Below are positions 1 through 6,644 of a stretch of DNA of 23,828 nucleotides, one piece after another (position 1 is the first letter of the stretch; each line of letters starts with the position of its first letter). Position numbers and translations under genes: made by a program. The stretch covers positions 1 through 23,828 of the forward strand of contig OMVH01000072.1 in assembly GCA_900314365.1 (NCBI GenBank), in the 5' to 3' direction. The DNA comes from an uncultured Prevotella sp. (GTDB lineage: Bacteria > Bacteroidota > Bacteroidia > Bacteroidales > Bacteroidaceae). The notes under the pieces are model-generated. The model ran no database searches. It worked only from the letters and a program-made list of their open reading frames with translations, and had not been told where the DNA came from.

Positions 1-182
1 TTTCGAGATTTTTATTTGTAAAGGATTCGGTTAGCGTTAGCATTATTTAACGCCCGTTTTTTCGTATCAAAAATCAAAGTTTTCCATTGCACACTCTCTC
101 TATTTGGAGCTCACTTGCCCCGACAACAATCGGTGCCTATCATCGAGGCAACACCACCAAGAAAGAGCATAATACTTTGAAT

Positions 183-227
183 ACTCCGATTACTCCGATT
201 TCTCTGATTTCTCAGATTACTCAGAAC
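183..227. repeat. 9-bp short tandem repeat, about five copies
   Basis: Five consecutive 9-base units read actccgatt, actccgatt, tctctgatt, tctcagatt and a last degenerate actcagaac. The first two are identical and the others differ at one to three positions. The array runs right up to the stop codon of the response regulator (minus-strand TAG at 227-229), so it lies in that gene's 3' flank. It has no spacers and is too short for a CRISPR array. Its function is unknown; replication slippage is the simplest origin. Confidence 0.75.
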
Positions 228-883
228 TAAATATAGTATTCCGCAGAGTCGACAAGCCCGGCTCTTAGTGCGTACTTAATGGCTTCATGGACATTGTTGA
301 CACCCAGTTTGCGGAAGATGTTCTTTCGGTGAGTGTTCACCGTATGGAAACTGGAGTACCGCTTCTCTGCTATCTCGCGGGTAGTCATGCCGAGAGCGAT
401 GCAGCGCAGCACCTCAACCTCTGTCTTCGTGAGATTAGGCTGCTCCACCTGCGCCAAAGGCTGCTCAGCAAGCATACCGGCAGTCTGCTGGCAAATGAAA
501 CGGTGTCCATCGAGCGCAGCGCGCAGAGCCTCGGAAATTTCCTGCAAGGGAGAGTCTTTGCTGACCACACTGAAATGATCGCTTGTGGCAAGGAGACGGC
601 GAACGAACGACGGACTGAGCTCATCGCTGAAAAGAATCCAATGAGCCAAAAGAAAACGCTCATGAAGAATAAAAAGCTCATCGATGTCACGAATGTCGAA
701 AAGCGTATAGTCGAGCACCACCACAGAATTGCCCCCGGCATTGTCAAGGGCCCCGATAAGCTTCTCTTTAGAATCGACGCAGGCAATATCGTGCAAATTC
801 ATAGAAGAAGCCAAATAAAGAAGTCCCGCCCGAGTGATATCCTGGCGGTCGGCCAACAGCAGTTTCATTCCCAAATTCTCCAT
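227..883 (-). CDS. LuxR/NarL-type response regulator (orphan)
   Basis: DNA-binding response regulator of 218 aa. Residues about 6-125 form a receiver domain with the expected phospho-acceptor D58 (VVVLDYT), switch residue S86 and K109 (VVSKD). Residues about 150-212 form a LuxR-type helix-turn-helix (LTKTEVEVLRCIALG, then TVNTHRKNIFRKLGV). The acidic pair near the N-terminus that normally reads D-D is D12-R13 here, so one Mg2+ ligand is replaced; phosphorylation may be weak or unconventional. No histidine kinase lies next to it, so the input is unknown. It is transcribed away from the lipid cluster, with a -7 box at 985-992. Translation may instead start at the in-frame ATG five codons later (868), which fits the family N-terminus better. 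Family assignment is firm; targets are unknown. Confidence 0.9.
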   Translation of the reverse strand: MENLGMKLLLADRQDITRAGLLYLASSMNLHDIACVDSKEKLIGALDNAGGNSVVVLDYTLFDIRDIDELFILHERFLLAHWILFSDELSPSFVRRLLATSDHFSVVSKDSPLQEISEALRAALDGHRFICQQTAGMLAEQPLAQVEQPNLTKTEVEVLRCIALGMTTREIAEKRYSSFHTVNTHRKNIFRKLGVNNVHEAIKYALRAGLVDSAEYYI

Positions 884-984
884 ATATTCTTCACTTACAT
901 AACATCAACTCTCTTAGTGACAGCTTCAAAGCACAAAAGGCACTACATGCTGTCCCCAAAAGGAAATGCTATGTTTTAATGGCA

Positions 985-992
985 CAAAGTTA
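985..992 (-). promoter_or_regulatory. Bacteroidetes -7 element for the response regulator
   Basis: The minus strand reads TAACTTTG, a perfect match to the TAnnTTTG consensus, about 100 bases upstream of the response-regulator start. No good -33 TTG is present at 19-21 bases (the nearest is about 24 bases away). The promoter is divergent from the one for pgpA. Confidence 0.55.
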
Positions 993-1023
993 AGAAGAAA
1001 GAGTGAAAAAGCCGGTCAACTTC

Positions 1024-1054
1024 TTGGTAATTATTGTTATTTCCACTAATTTTG
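1024..1054 (+). promoter_or_regulatory. Bacteroidetes promoter for the lipid gene cluster
   Basis: TTG at 1024-1026 is followed after 20 bases by TAATTTTG at 1047-1054. This is a near-perfect primary sigma-factor promoter of the Bacteroidetes type (-33 TTTG/TTG, spacer 19-21, -7 TAnnTTTG). It ends only 8 bases before the ATG at 1063, so the transcript is expected to have almost no 5' leader. It also argues against the GTG at 1003 as the pgpA start, because the promoter would then lie inside the gene. Confidence 0.7.
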
Positions 1055-1062
1055 CACTTGCT

Positions 1063-1533
1063 ATGACGCGACCACCTCTCTGGCCTGTTATTATAGGCAC
1101 GGGCTTCGGAAGCGGCTTCTGCCCCATTGCACCGGGCACCGCCGGAGCCTTGTTGGCCACTCTGATATGGGTGGCTCTCTCGTATGCTATGCCCTCAGCC
1201 ATACTCATCGCTGTAACGGCAGTGCTCATCGTAATCTCGACAGCAGCAGGCACATGGGCAGCAGGCAAACTGGCCCCCTACTGGGGCGACGACCCAAGCA
1301 AGGTAGTAATCGACGAGATGGCGGGCGTATGGGTGCCGTTGCTCGCAGCGCCGACAGGAAATCTGTTGTGGCCGTTGGCATGCTTCGCCCTCTTCAGGTT
1401 TTTCGACATCCTAAAGCCCCTCGGCATAAGAGCGCTCGACCAGCGCAAGGGCCCGTTCTGGGTGATGGCCGACGACTTGGCGGCAGGGCTCTACAGCCTT
1501 GTCATCATTCTGTTGGCACAATGGGCAATCTGA
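1063..1533 (+). CDS. pgpA: Phosphatidylglycerophosphatase A family protein
   Basis: Integral membrane lipid phosphatase of the PgpA family. The known reaction is dephosphorylation of phosphatidylglycerophosphate to phosphatidylglycerol. From the ATG at 1063 it is 156 aa. Family motifs are present in order: GFGSGFCPIAPGT (14-26), DPSKVVIDEMAG (77-88), FRFFDILKP (111-119) and MADDLAAG (135-142), with hydrophobic segments between them. An in-frame GTG at 1003 would add 20 residues, but the promoter at 1024-1054 and the normal family length favour 1063. The stop overlaps the next gene by 13 bases, suggesting translational coupling. Because its neighbours are a CDP-alcohol transferase and an Aur1-like PAP2 enzyme, it could act on a different phospholipid phosphate, such as phosphatidylinositol phosphate; that is inference. 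Confidence 0.9.
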   Translation: MTRPPLWPVIIGTGFGSGFCPIAPGTAGALLATLIWVALSYAMPSAILIAVTAVLIVISTAAGTWAAGKLAPYWGDDPSKVVIDEMAGVWVPLLAAPTGNLLWPLACFALFRFFDILKPLGIRALDQRKGPFWVMADDLAAGLYSLVIILLAQWAI

Positions 1534-1913
1534 AGCACGCCATCATCACCTTCGGCAAAGCCCAGTGCTCGGCATGGATAGCCTCAGCAGTAGACTTTGG
1601 CGTCTCCATACTCCTGGCTGAGGTCTTCCACCTTTGGTACGGCTACGCCACCACCATCGGAGCCTTCAGCGGAGGCATCGTCAACTGTATCATCAACTAC
1701 AATTGGGTCTTCCGCTCCCATAGTCTTGGGAAATACAAGGTGGCCCTGAGGTATCTTGCAGTGTGGATGGCAAGCATTCTGCTCAACTCCTGCGGCACCT
1801 GCTTCTTCACGGAGATCACGGGGCTGAACTTCGTCATCGTGAAAGCCGCAGTGGCCATCGTCGTGGCAGTGGTCTGGAACTACCAGATGCAACGTTTGTT
1901 CGTATTCAAATAA
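1521..1913 (+). CDS. GtrA-like small membrane protein
   Basis: Protein of 130 aa with about four hydrophobic segments, typical of the GtrA family, members of which are thought to move polyprenyl-linked sugars across the membrane. Diagnostic features are the N-C-I-I-N-Y-N-W-V-F stretch at 55-64 (family pattern N-F-x-x-N-x-x-W-x-F) and the C-terminal QRLFVFK. The start is the ATG at 1521, inside the last codons of pgpA in another frame. It ends 4 bases before the CDP-alcohol transferase, so the genes are almost certainly co-transcribed. In this lipid cluster it may help translocate a lipid or lipid precursor rather than an O-antigen glucose carrier, but nothing in the sequence fixes the substrate. 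Confidence 0.8.
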   Translation: MGNLKHAIITFGKAQCSAWIASAVDFGVSILLAEVFHLWYGYATTIGAFSGGIVNCIINYNWVFRSHSLGKYKVALRYLAVWMASILLNSCGTCFFTEITGLNFVIVKAAVAIVVAVVWNYQMQRLFVFK

Positions 1914-1917
1914 AATT

Positions 1918-2568
1918 ATGAAATACAGGGACTTTCTACAAAAGATAATCTACAAAATTATCAACCCGCTTATCCATGGAATGATTAAGATGGGGGTAAC
2001 ACCCAACCTCATCACCACGGTGGGATTTATCGGCAATCTCGTCGGCACGGCCTTCTTCCTCTATGCTGCCTACATCTCGCAGAATGTAGGGCAGATGGGC
2101 GATGGCAACATCTATATCGGATGGGGCGGTGCTATCCTTATCTTCTCCGGCCTCTTCGATATGATGGACGGCCGGCTGGCCCGACTGGGCAACATGGAGT
2201 CGACCTTCGGAGCCCTCTGGGATTCCACCCTCGACCGCTACAGCGAACTCTTCTCGCTGTTCGGCATCTGCTCCTACTTCTTCCTCAACGGATGGTTCTG
2301 GGGCGGAGTCATCACCTTCCTTGCCATGGTAGGCTCCATGATGGTGAGCTACGTCCGCGCCCGTGCCGAGGGTATAGGCCTGGAGTGCAAGGTGGGACTC
2401 ATGCAACGTCCTGAGCGCGTGGTCGTCACGGCAGTGACAGCCATTGCCGAGGGCATAGCCGACAACATGTGGTGGCTCTTCGGCGGCATGCTTCTCATTG
2501 CCGTACTGGCCAACATCACGGCTTTCTGGCGCATAGCCTACTGCTACCGTCAGCTGAAAGGAAAATAA
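1918..2568 (+). CDS. CDP-alcohol phosphatidyltransferase family enzyme (possible phosphatidylinositol-phosphate synthase)
   Basis: Membrane enzyme of 216 aa that transfers a phosphatidyl group from CDP-diacylglycerol to an alcohol. The full catalytic signature is present: D81-x2-D84-G-x2-A88-R89-x8-G98-x3-D102-x3-D106, whose aspartates bind metal and activate the acceptor. Around it are several predicted transmembrane helices, matching the usual six-helix fold and length. The acceptor cannot be read from the motif. The neighbours (PgpA, GtrA-like, Aur1-like PAP2) resemble inositol-lipid clusters of gut Bacteroidetes, so inositol phosphate is a plausible acceptor; glycerol phosphate or serine remain possible. 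It follows the GtrA-like gene after 4 bases and precedes the PAP2 gene by 75 bases. Confidence 0.88.
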   Translation: MKYRDFLQKIIYKIINPLIHGMIKMGVTPNLITTVGFIGNLVGTAFFLYAAYISQNVGQMGDGNIYIGWGGAILIFSGLFDMMDGRLARLGNMESTFGALWDSTLDRYSELFSLFGICSYFFLNGWFWGGVITFLAMVGSMMVSYVRARAEGIGLECKVGLMQRPERVVVTAVTAIAEGIADNMWWLFGGMLLIAVLANITAFWRIAYCYRQLKGK

Positions 2569-2643
2569 GCCAGACACCAGCCCACCGTCTTCCCGGCTAC
2601 ACGACAGAAAGACAGACAGTGGACGGCAAATGAACAGAAAATC

Positions 2644-3474
2644 ATGTATAGTCTTTGGCTTATCCTCTTCTACGCCCTGCTCGTAGTGTTGAAACCTACA
2701 AGAAAGCTTGCCCTGGCACTCACGCCGTGGCTCATCTTTGCCTGCTCCTACGACTGGATGCGACTTCTGCCCAACTACGAAGTCAATCCCATCGATGTGA
2801 AAGGTCTCTACGATGCAGAGAAAGACCTTTTCGGCATCACAACGGCTTCCGGGTCGAGAGTCATAGCCGGTGAATACTTCGCCGTGCACCACTGCACCAT
2901 AGCCGACTTGCTTGCCGGCTTCTTCTATCTGTGCTGGGTGCCCGTACCGTTGGGATTTGCCATCTACCTATATTTTAAAGGCGACAAGCGCAACAGCCTG
3001 CGGCTCTCCATAGCCTTTCTCTTCGTCAATCTCCTCGGCTTCGCCGGCTACTACATCCACCCTGCCGCCCCACCTTGGTATGCCATGAACTACGGCTTCA
3101 CGCCCATACTCAACACACCGGCCAGCACCGGGGGGCTCGCTCGCTTCGACGCGTTAGTAGGCCTCCCCCTGTTCAAGAACATCTACGGCAACAATGCCAA
3201 TATTTTTGCAGCCATACCGTCGCTTCATGCTGCTTATATGCTCATAGCAATAACCTATGCCGTAATCAGTCACAGAAGCCGGTTCTGCATCGCCTCCTTC
3301 GCCGTGATATGCATGGGTATCTGGTTTACAGCCGTCTATACCGGTCACCACTACATTATCGACGTGCTCCTCGGCATAGCCACTGCCATCGTGGGGATGC
3401 TGGTACTGGAAAAAGGCATATTCCGTATCCCCGCCGTGAAAAGGGCCATGGACTGCTACGTGAGTCACATTTGA
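2644..3474 (+). CDS. PAP2-superfamily membrane enzyme, Aur1/inositolphosphotransferase-like
   Basis: Polytopic membrane protein of 276 aa of the PAP2 superfamily. The C2 motif is PSLH (192-195) and the C3 motif is GHHYIID with H236 and D240. The segment YYIHPAAPPW (136-145) and the TGHHY form of C3 are characteristic of the PAP2_3 subgroup, which includes inositolphosphorylceramide synthases of the Aur1 type. Such enzymes either remove phosphate from lipid phosphates or transfer phospho-inositol head groups to sphingolipids, and Bacteroidetes make sphingolipids. The context therefore suggests a phosphatidylinositol-phosphate phosphatase or a ceramide phosphoinositol synthase; this is inference. 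It is the last gene of the cluster: the next gene has its own promoter-like element. Confidence 0.85.
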   Translation: MYSLWLILFYALLVVLKPTRKLALALTPWLIFACSYDWMRLLPNYEVNPIDVKGLYDAEKDLFGITTASGSRVIAGEYFAVHHCTIADLLAGFFYLCWVPVPLGFAIYLYFKGDKRNSLRLSIAFLFVNLLGFAGYYIHPAAPPWYAMNYGFTPILNTPASTGGLARFDALVGLPLFKNIYGNNANIFAAIPSLHAAYMLIAITYAVISHRSRFCIASFAVICMGIWFTAVYTGHHYIIDVLLGIATAIVGMLVLEKGIFRIPAVKRAMDCYVSHI

Positions 3475-3536
3475 GGAATAATCATAAATAAATATAATTA
3501 TTAAATGCCTGTCCCGTTATTCTAATAGGAATATAG

Positions 3537-3544
3537 TAACTTTG
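3537..3544 (+). promoter_or_regulatory. -7 promoter element before the secreted lysozyme gene
   Basis: TAACTTTG matches TAnnTTTG perfectly and ends 4 bases before the ATG at 3549. There is no clear -33 TTG at the usual spacing. If active, transcription would start at or next to the start codon, giving a leaderless or nearly leaderless mRNA. The flanking AT-rich region fits a promoter. Confidence 0.5.
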
Positions 3545-3548
3545 TGAC

Positions 3549-4238
3549 ATGAAGCGTTTTTTTATCATGATTGTCTGCATGATTGCGGCGACAACCACCT
3601 TCGCACAGTACGAGGTACAGTGCGAGGACACTTGCCGTCATATTCATGGCATTGACCTCAGTCATTATCAAGGTGACGTGTTTTGGGAAACAGTAGGCGA
3701 CAACACGAAGATGGCCTACGTCTATCTCAAAGCCACAGAGGGCGGCAGCAACATCGACAGCAAATACGCTGAGAACATCCACCTTGCCCACCGATACGGA
3801 CTCAAGGTGGGAAGCTACCACTTTTTCCGCCCCAAGGTGGACCTCAGGCTCCAGCTCGAAAATTTCAAGGCTCAGTGCCGTCCCGGCGACCAGGACCTCA
3901 TCCCGATGATCGACATCGAGACTAAGAGCGGACTGTCAACGGACGAATTCTGCGACTCACTCTTCAAGTTCATTAAGCTTGTAGAAGAGTCCTACCGGCA
4001 GAAACCTTTGCTCTACACCTTCGCCAACTTTTACGACCACTACCTCTCAGGGAAAATAGACGGCTACAAGCTCATGATAGCTCAGTACACGCAGCGAGAG
4101 CCAGTGCTCCAGGACGGCCGCGACATCACCATGTGGCAATACACAGGCAAAGGACGCATCAACGGCGTTAATGGCTATGTAGACAAGAGCCGCTTCATGG
4201 GTAAACATACACTCCGGGAACTGCGCTTCAGACACTGA
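3549..4238 (+). CDS. Secreted GH25 lysozyme-type muramidase
   Basis: Glycoside hydrolase family 25 enzyme (N-acetylmuramidase, cleaving the MurNAc-GlcNAc bond of peptidoglycan), 229 aa. An N-terminal signal peptide ends near FAQ (18-20). The GH25 domain spans about 33-215: HGIDLSHYQG (33-42) with D36, YLKATEGG (59-66), SYHFF (89-93), the catalytic pair D122-I-E124, and WQYT (196-199) with D212 in GYVD. All key residues are present, so it should be active in the periplasm or outside. C25, C29 and C110 might form a disulfide. No phage genes are near, so a housekeeping or host/competitor-wall role is more likely than phage lysis. It has a paralogue at 5712-6542. Confidence 0.93.
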   Translation: MKRFFIMIVCMIAATTTFAQYEVQCEDTCRHIHGIDLSHYQGDVFWETVGDNTKMAYVYLKATEGGSNIDSKYAENIHLAHRYGLKVGSYHFFRPKVDLRLQLENFKAQCRPGDQDLIPMIDIETKSGLSTDEFCDSLFKFIKLVEESYRQKPLLYTFANFYDHYLSGKIDGYKLMIAQYTQREPVLQDGRDITMWQYTGKGRINGVNGYVDKSRFMGKHTLRELRFRH

Positions 4239-4318
4239 GTCCCCCCACCAGACGAGAACAACGTCAAAAAGCCTTAAAGCCTCCAAGGCCAGGCACAAGC
4301 ATACAAAACAAAAGAACT

Positions 4319-5485
4319 ATGGCAATCATAAAATGTCCTGAATGCGGTCACCAAGTGAGTGACAAAGCACCTGTATGCCCCTCTTGTGGGGTTGAGATAG
4401 CAGGCAAGGTGGTGCGCTGCCCACAATGCGGCGAGGTATACTTCAAGAACCAGCCCTCCTGCCCCATCTGCCATCAACCTAATCCAACTCTTCAGGCCGC
4501 TCCACCAAAACCAGCCCCAAAGCCTCAGCCTGCTCCGCAGACTCCTCAACGCCCCGTCGCACCAACAGTTCCGCCTTCCGACGGAAACAACAACGGCAAC
4601 GACAATCAGAAGGTCAAGAACTCCAACCGCCCAACTATCATTGTAGCCTTCATTCTGGCTCTCATCATCATGGGATCGCTCTTCTACTTCTACAAGACGA
4701 GCAAGGACAACAAGGAGCAGGAAGCTTTCGAATACGCTCTGAAGAGCTCTGATCCGCAAGTGCTCCAGCAATTCCTCGACCAATATCCCGATGCTGACGA
4801 AGAGGATATCCTTGCCATACGCGACAGGCTGGCCAAGCTCAAGGCCACCGACCAGGACTGGCTCAACGCCGTCATCAGCGGCTCGAAGTCGGAATTGGAA
4901 GCCTACCTCGACAAGTATCCCGACTCCCCACATAAGCAGGATGCTCTCCACAAAATCGATTCGCTTGACTGGGTCGCTGTCTCGGCTACAAGCACTATCG
5001 ACGCTTACCAGACTTATCTGACCGACCATCCCAACGGCGAGCATGTGGACGAGGCCAACGATGCCATTAAGAAAATCAACGCCAAGGAGATACAACCCGA
5101 GGAGAAACAGATGGTAGCATCGCTCTTCCGCACCTTCTTCCGCAGCATAAACACCAAGGACGAGGATGGTATCACAGGAAGCTGCGACCAGGTGATGAGC
5201 TCTTTCCTCGGCAAGCAGTCGGCTACACGTAATGATGCCGTCACCTTCATGCACAAGTTGTGGAAAGCCGACGTGAGCAACATGAACTGGTCACTGCCCG
5301 GCGACTACAAGATTCAGAAGAAGGAAGTAGGCGACAACGAATATGAGTACAACGTTACCTTCTCAGCCAAACAGGTCGTGGAGAAGACCGACAAGACGAG
5401 CCTGGAAAATCAATACCGAATTCAGGCAAGGGTGAACCCCGACGGACTCATTTCGGAGTTCAACATGACACGAATCATCGAATAG
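4319..5485 (+). CDS. Membrane protein with double zinc ribbon, TPR-like repeats and a C-terminal NTF2-like domain
   Basis: Protein of 388 aa with a clear modular layout. Two zinc ribbons lie at the N-terminus (C6/C9/C20/C23 and C34/C37/C48/C51). A Pro-rich linker (58-86) and an Asn-rich stretch follow, then one transmembrane helix (about 105-125). Three TPR-like repeats of about 40 residues (about 137-255) each carry an F/Y-L-x-x-x-P core such as FLDQYP, YLDKYP and YLTDHP. The last 130 residues look like an alpha+beta NTF2-type domain. Cytoplasmic zinc ribbons with an outer repeat domain would fit a sensor or scaffold; no catalytic motif is visible. It starts 80 bases after the lysozyme gene with no promoter motif between, so co-transcription is likely. 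The function is unknown. Confidence 0.85.
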   Translation: MAIIKCPECGHQVSDKAPVCPSCGVEIAGKVVRCPQCGEVYFKNQPSCPICHQPNPTLQAAPPKPAPKPQPAPQTPQRPVAPTVPPSDGNNNGNDNQKVKNSNRPTIIVAFILALIIMGSLFYFYKTSKDNKEQEAFEYALKSSDPQVLQQFLDQYPDADEEDILAIRDRLAKLKATDQDWLNAVISGSKSELEAYLDKYPDSPHKQDALHKIDSLDWVAVSATSTIDAYQTYLTDHPNGEHVDEANDAIKKINAKEIQPEEKQMVASLFRTFFRSINTKDEDGITGSCDQVMSSFLGKQSATRNDAVTFMHKLWKADVSNMNWSLPGDYKIQKKEVGDNEYEYNVTFSAKQVVEKTDKTSLENQYRIQARVNPDGLISEFNMTRIIE

Positions 5486-5595
5486 CCCGCACTGGCCTTT
5501 CGGCTTATGACTATCCCGGCATACGTCACTCGGTACGGTAGTCCCGGCCGGGCAGACAGTCAAGAAAAACAAGCTGCTGATAAATAAAGACATCC

Positions 5596-5634
5596 AAAGA
5601 GGACTGCTCCAAACATAAGGGGACAGTCCTCTTT
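5596..5634. terminator. Bidirectional intrinsic terminator
   Basis: A perfect 11-bp stem (AAAGAGGACTG at 5596-5606, CAGTCCTCTTT at 5624-5634) with a 17-base loop lies between the convergent zinc-ribbon gene and the anchored lysozyme gene. The A/T ends of the stem give a short U run on both strands, as expected for a shared terminator. The rest of 5486-5711 shows no gene. Confidence 0.8.
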
Positions 5635-5711
5635 ATCGTTTAGAGCATAGATAACCTTCGACGCACCGACCAGTCGGAAATCCAAGTACTGACATAACGC
5701 ATCCTCAAAGC

Positions 5712-6542
5712 CTACCACTCAACCGACTGGTTTCCGATGGTCAGCTTTTGAAGATCATAATAAGAGCCATTGTAAATATTGAAGTCGACAAAGCCCTTGA
5801 TACCCGGCAGACGACCGGCATCGGTATGCTGCCAGAACTTCCATGCTCCCTTGTATTCAACCTTGTCGACATAGTAGTGGGCTATCCAATAAGGATAGTC
5901 ATCGAATACTGGAGCACTGAGGTAGTTTTCCTTGAACTTATAGAATGTGTAGATAATAGGTTTCACCTGGTACTGGTTCTCCACGATGTGCAGCCACGTG
6001 AGCACATCACGCTGGAAATCCTCCACACTTTGGTTAGCCGGTTTCGACTCTATGTCAAGCACAGGAGGCAGGTCGCCCTCCTCTAAATGCACCTGCTTCA
6101 AGAAATAGTAAGCCTGGCTCCTGGCCGAGGACTTATTACTCCAGAAATGATAAGCGCCGCGGATGAAACCGTATTCGCGGGCTTGAAAGAAATTGTCATT
6201 GAAGTTGTCATCAAGTTTTGAGGAGCCTTCTGTGGCCTTGATGACAATGAATCGCAGCGGACATCCTTCGATTTCAGCATGGCGCAACTTGGGCCAGTCG
6301 ATATCACCTTGGTAATGAGAGATGTCGATGCCGTGAATTTCATAACCTTCAGGATACTTGGCATCACCAAAGAGAGCACGCCATCTGAAGCCCGTAGGGC
6401 TGACGAAGAAATACCAGAAAGCCCAGGCATAAAGCAACGCAATGCCTACGCCGCCTGTCCACAGCGCCCATTGAGGATAGCGGCTGAGGAATGACGCACG
6501 CTTTCTGCGACGGCTACGCCTTGCCCTGGTTCTTCGTGTCAT
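5712..6542 (-). CDS. Membrane-anchored GH25 lysozyme-type muramidase
   Basis: Second GH25 family enzyme, 276 aa from the ATG at 6542. The first 20 residues are very basic (MTRRTRARRSRRRKR), then one transmembrane helix (about 25-47), giving a type II anchor with the enzyme outside. The catalytic domain spans about 69-262: HGIDISHYQGD (70-80) with D73, VIKATEGS (100-107), AYHFW, the catalytic D163-I-E165, WQHT (237-240) and D253. The reading frame extends upstream to 6641, but that part would translate the large hairpin at 6560-6638 and gives an Arg-rich sequence unlike the family, so I reject it. It is a diverged paralogue of the gene at 3549-4238 and is convergent with the zinc-ribbon gene. 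Substrate and partner are not evident. Confidence 0.92.
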   Translation of the reverse strand: MTRRTRARRSRRRKRASFLSRYPQWALWTGGVGIALLYAWAFWYFFVSPTGFRWRALFGDAKYPEGYEIHGIDISHYQGDIDWPKLRHAEIEGCPLRFIVIKATEGSSKLDDNFNDNFFQAREYGFIRGAYHFWSNKSSARSQAYYFLKQVHLEEGDLPPVLDIESKPANQSVEDFQRDVLTWLHIVENQYQVKPIIYTFYKFKENYLSAPVFDDYPYWIAHYYVDKVEYKGAWKFWQHTDAGRLPGIKGFVDFNIYNGSYYDLQKLTIGNQSVEW

Positions 6543-6559
6543 ACAATAATAGAATAGAA

Positions 6560-6638
6560 AATGCGGGCCACCGGCACTTTGACCGGAGCAGCCACGTAAA
6601 GCCGCTCTCCTCCGGCCAAAGCGTCTATGGCCCGCATT
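6560..6638 (-). terminator. Large hairpin at the end of pfp, probable terminator/attenuator
   Basis: The outer arms AATGCGGGCCA (6560-6570) and TGGCCCGCATT (6628-6638) are perfect complements. Inside, CTTTGACCGGAG and CTCCTCCGGCCAAAG pair with few mismatches, giving an imperfect stem of about 30 bp. On the minus strand it begins 6 bases after the pfp stop and is followed by a U-rich run (TTTTCTATTCTATTATTG), as in an intrinsic terminator. The U-rich run ends at the start codon of the lysozyme gene (6542), so it could also attenuate read-through into that gene. Confidence 0.78.
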
Positions 6639-6644
6639 CAATGA

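Noticed and set aside
183..227. CRISPR-like array
   Set aside because: The units are 9 bp and contiguous, without spacers; no cas genes are present.
1936..2892. Minus-strand open frame of 318 codons opposite the CDP-alcohol transferase
   Set aside because: It lies opposite a gene with a complete catalytic signature, has a His/Glu-rich composition typical of antisense shadows, and matches no family.
4274..5254. Minus-strand open frame of 326 codons opposite the zinc-ribbon protein gene
   Set aside because: The plus strand has clear domains, while the minus translation is low-complexity Val/Leu/Glu-rich shadow.
3549..6542. Prophage lysis module
   Set aside because: GH25 enzymes can be phage lysins, but no holin, structural, integrase or att-like sequence is nearby.
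6543..6641. Longer N-terminus for the anchored lysozyme, starting at 6641
   Set aside because: It would translate the large terminator-like hairpin and give an Arg/Gly-rich stretch; the ATG at 6542 gives a normal basic region plus membrane anchor.
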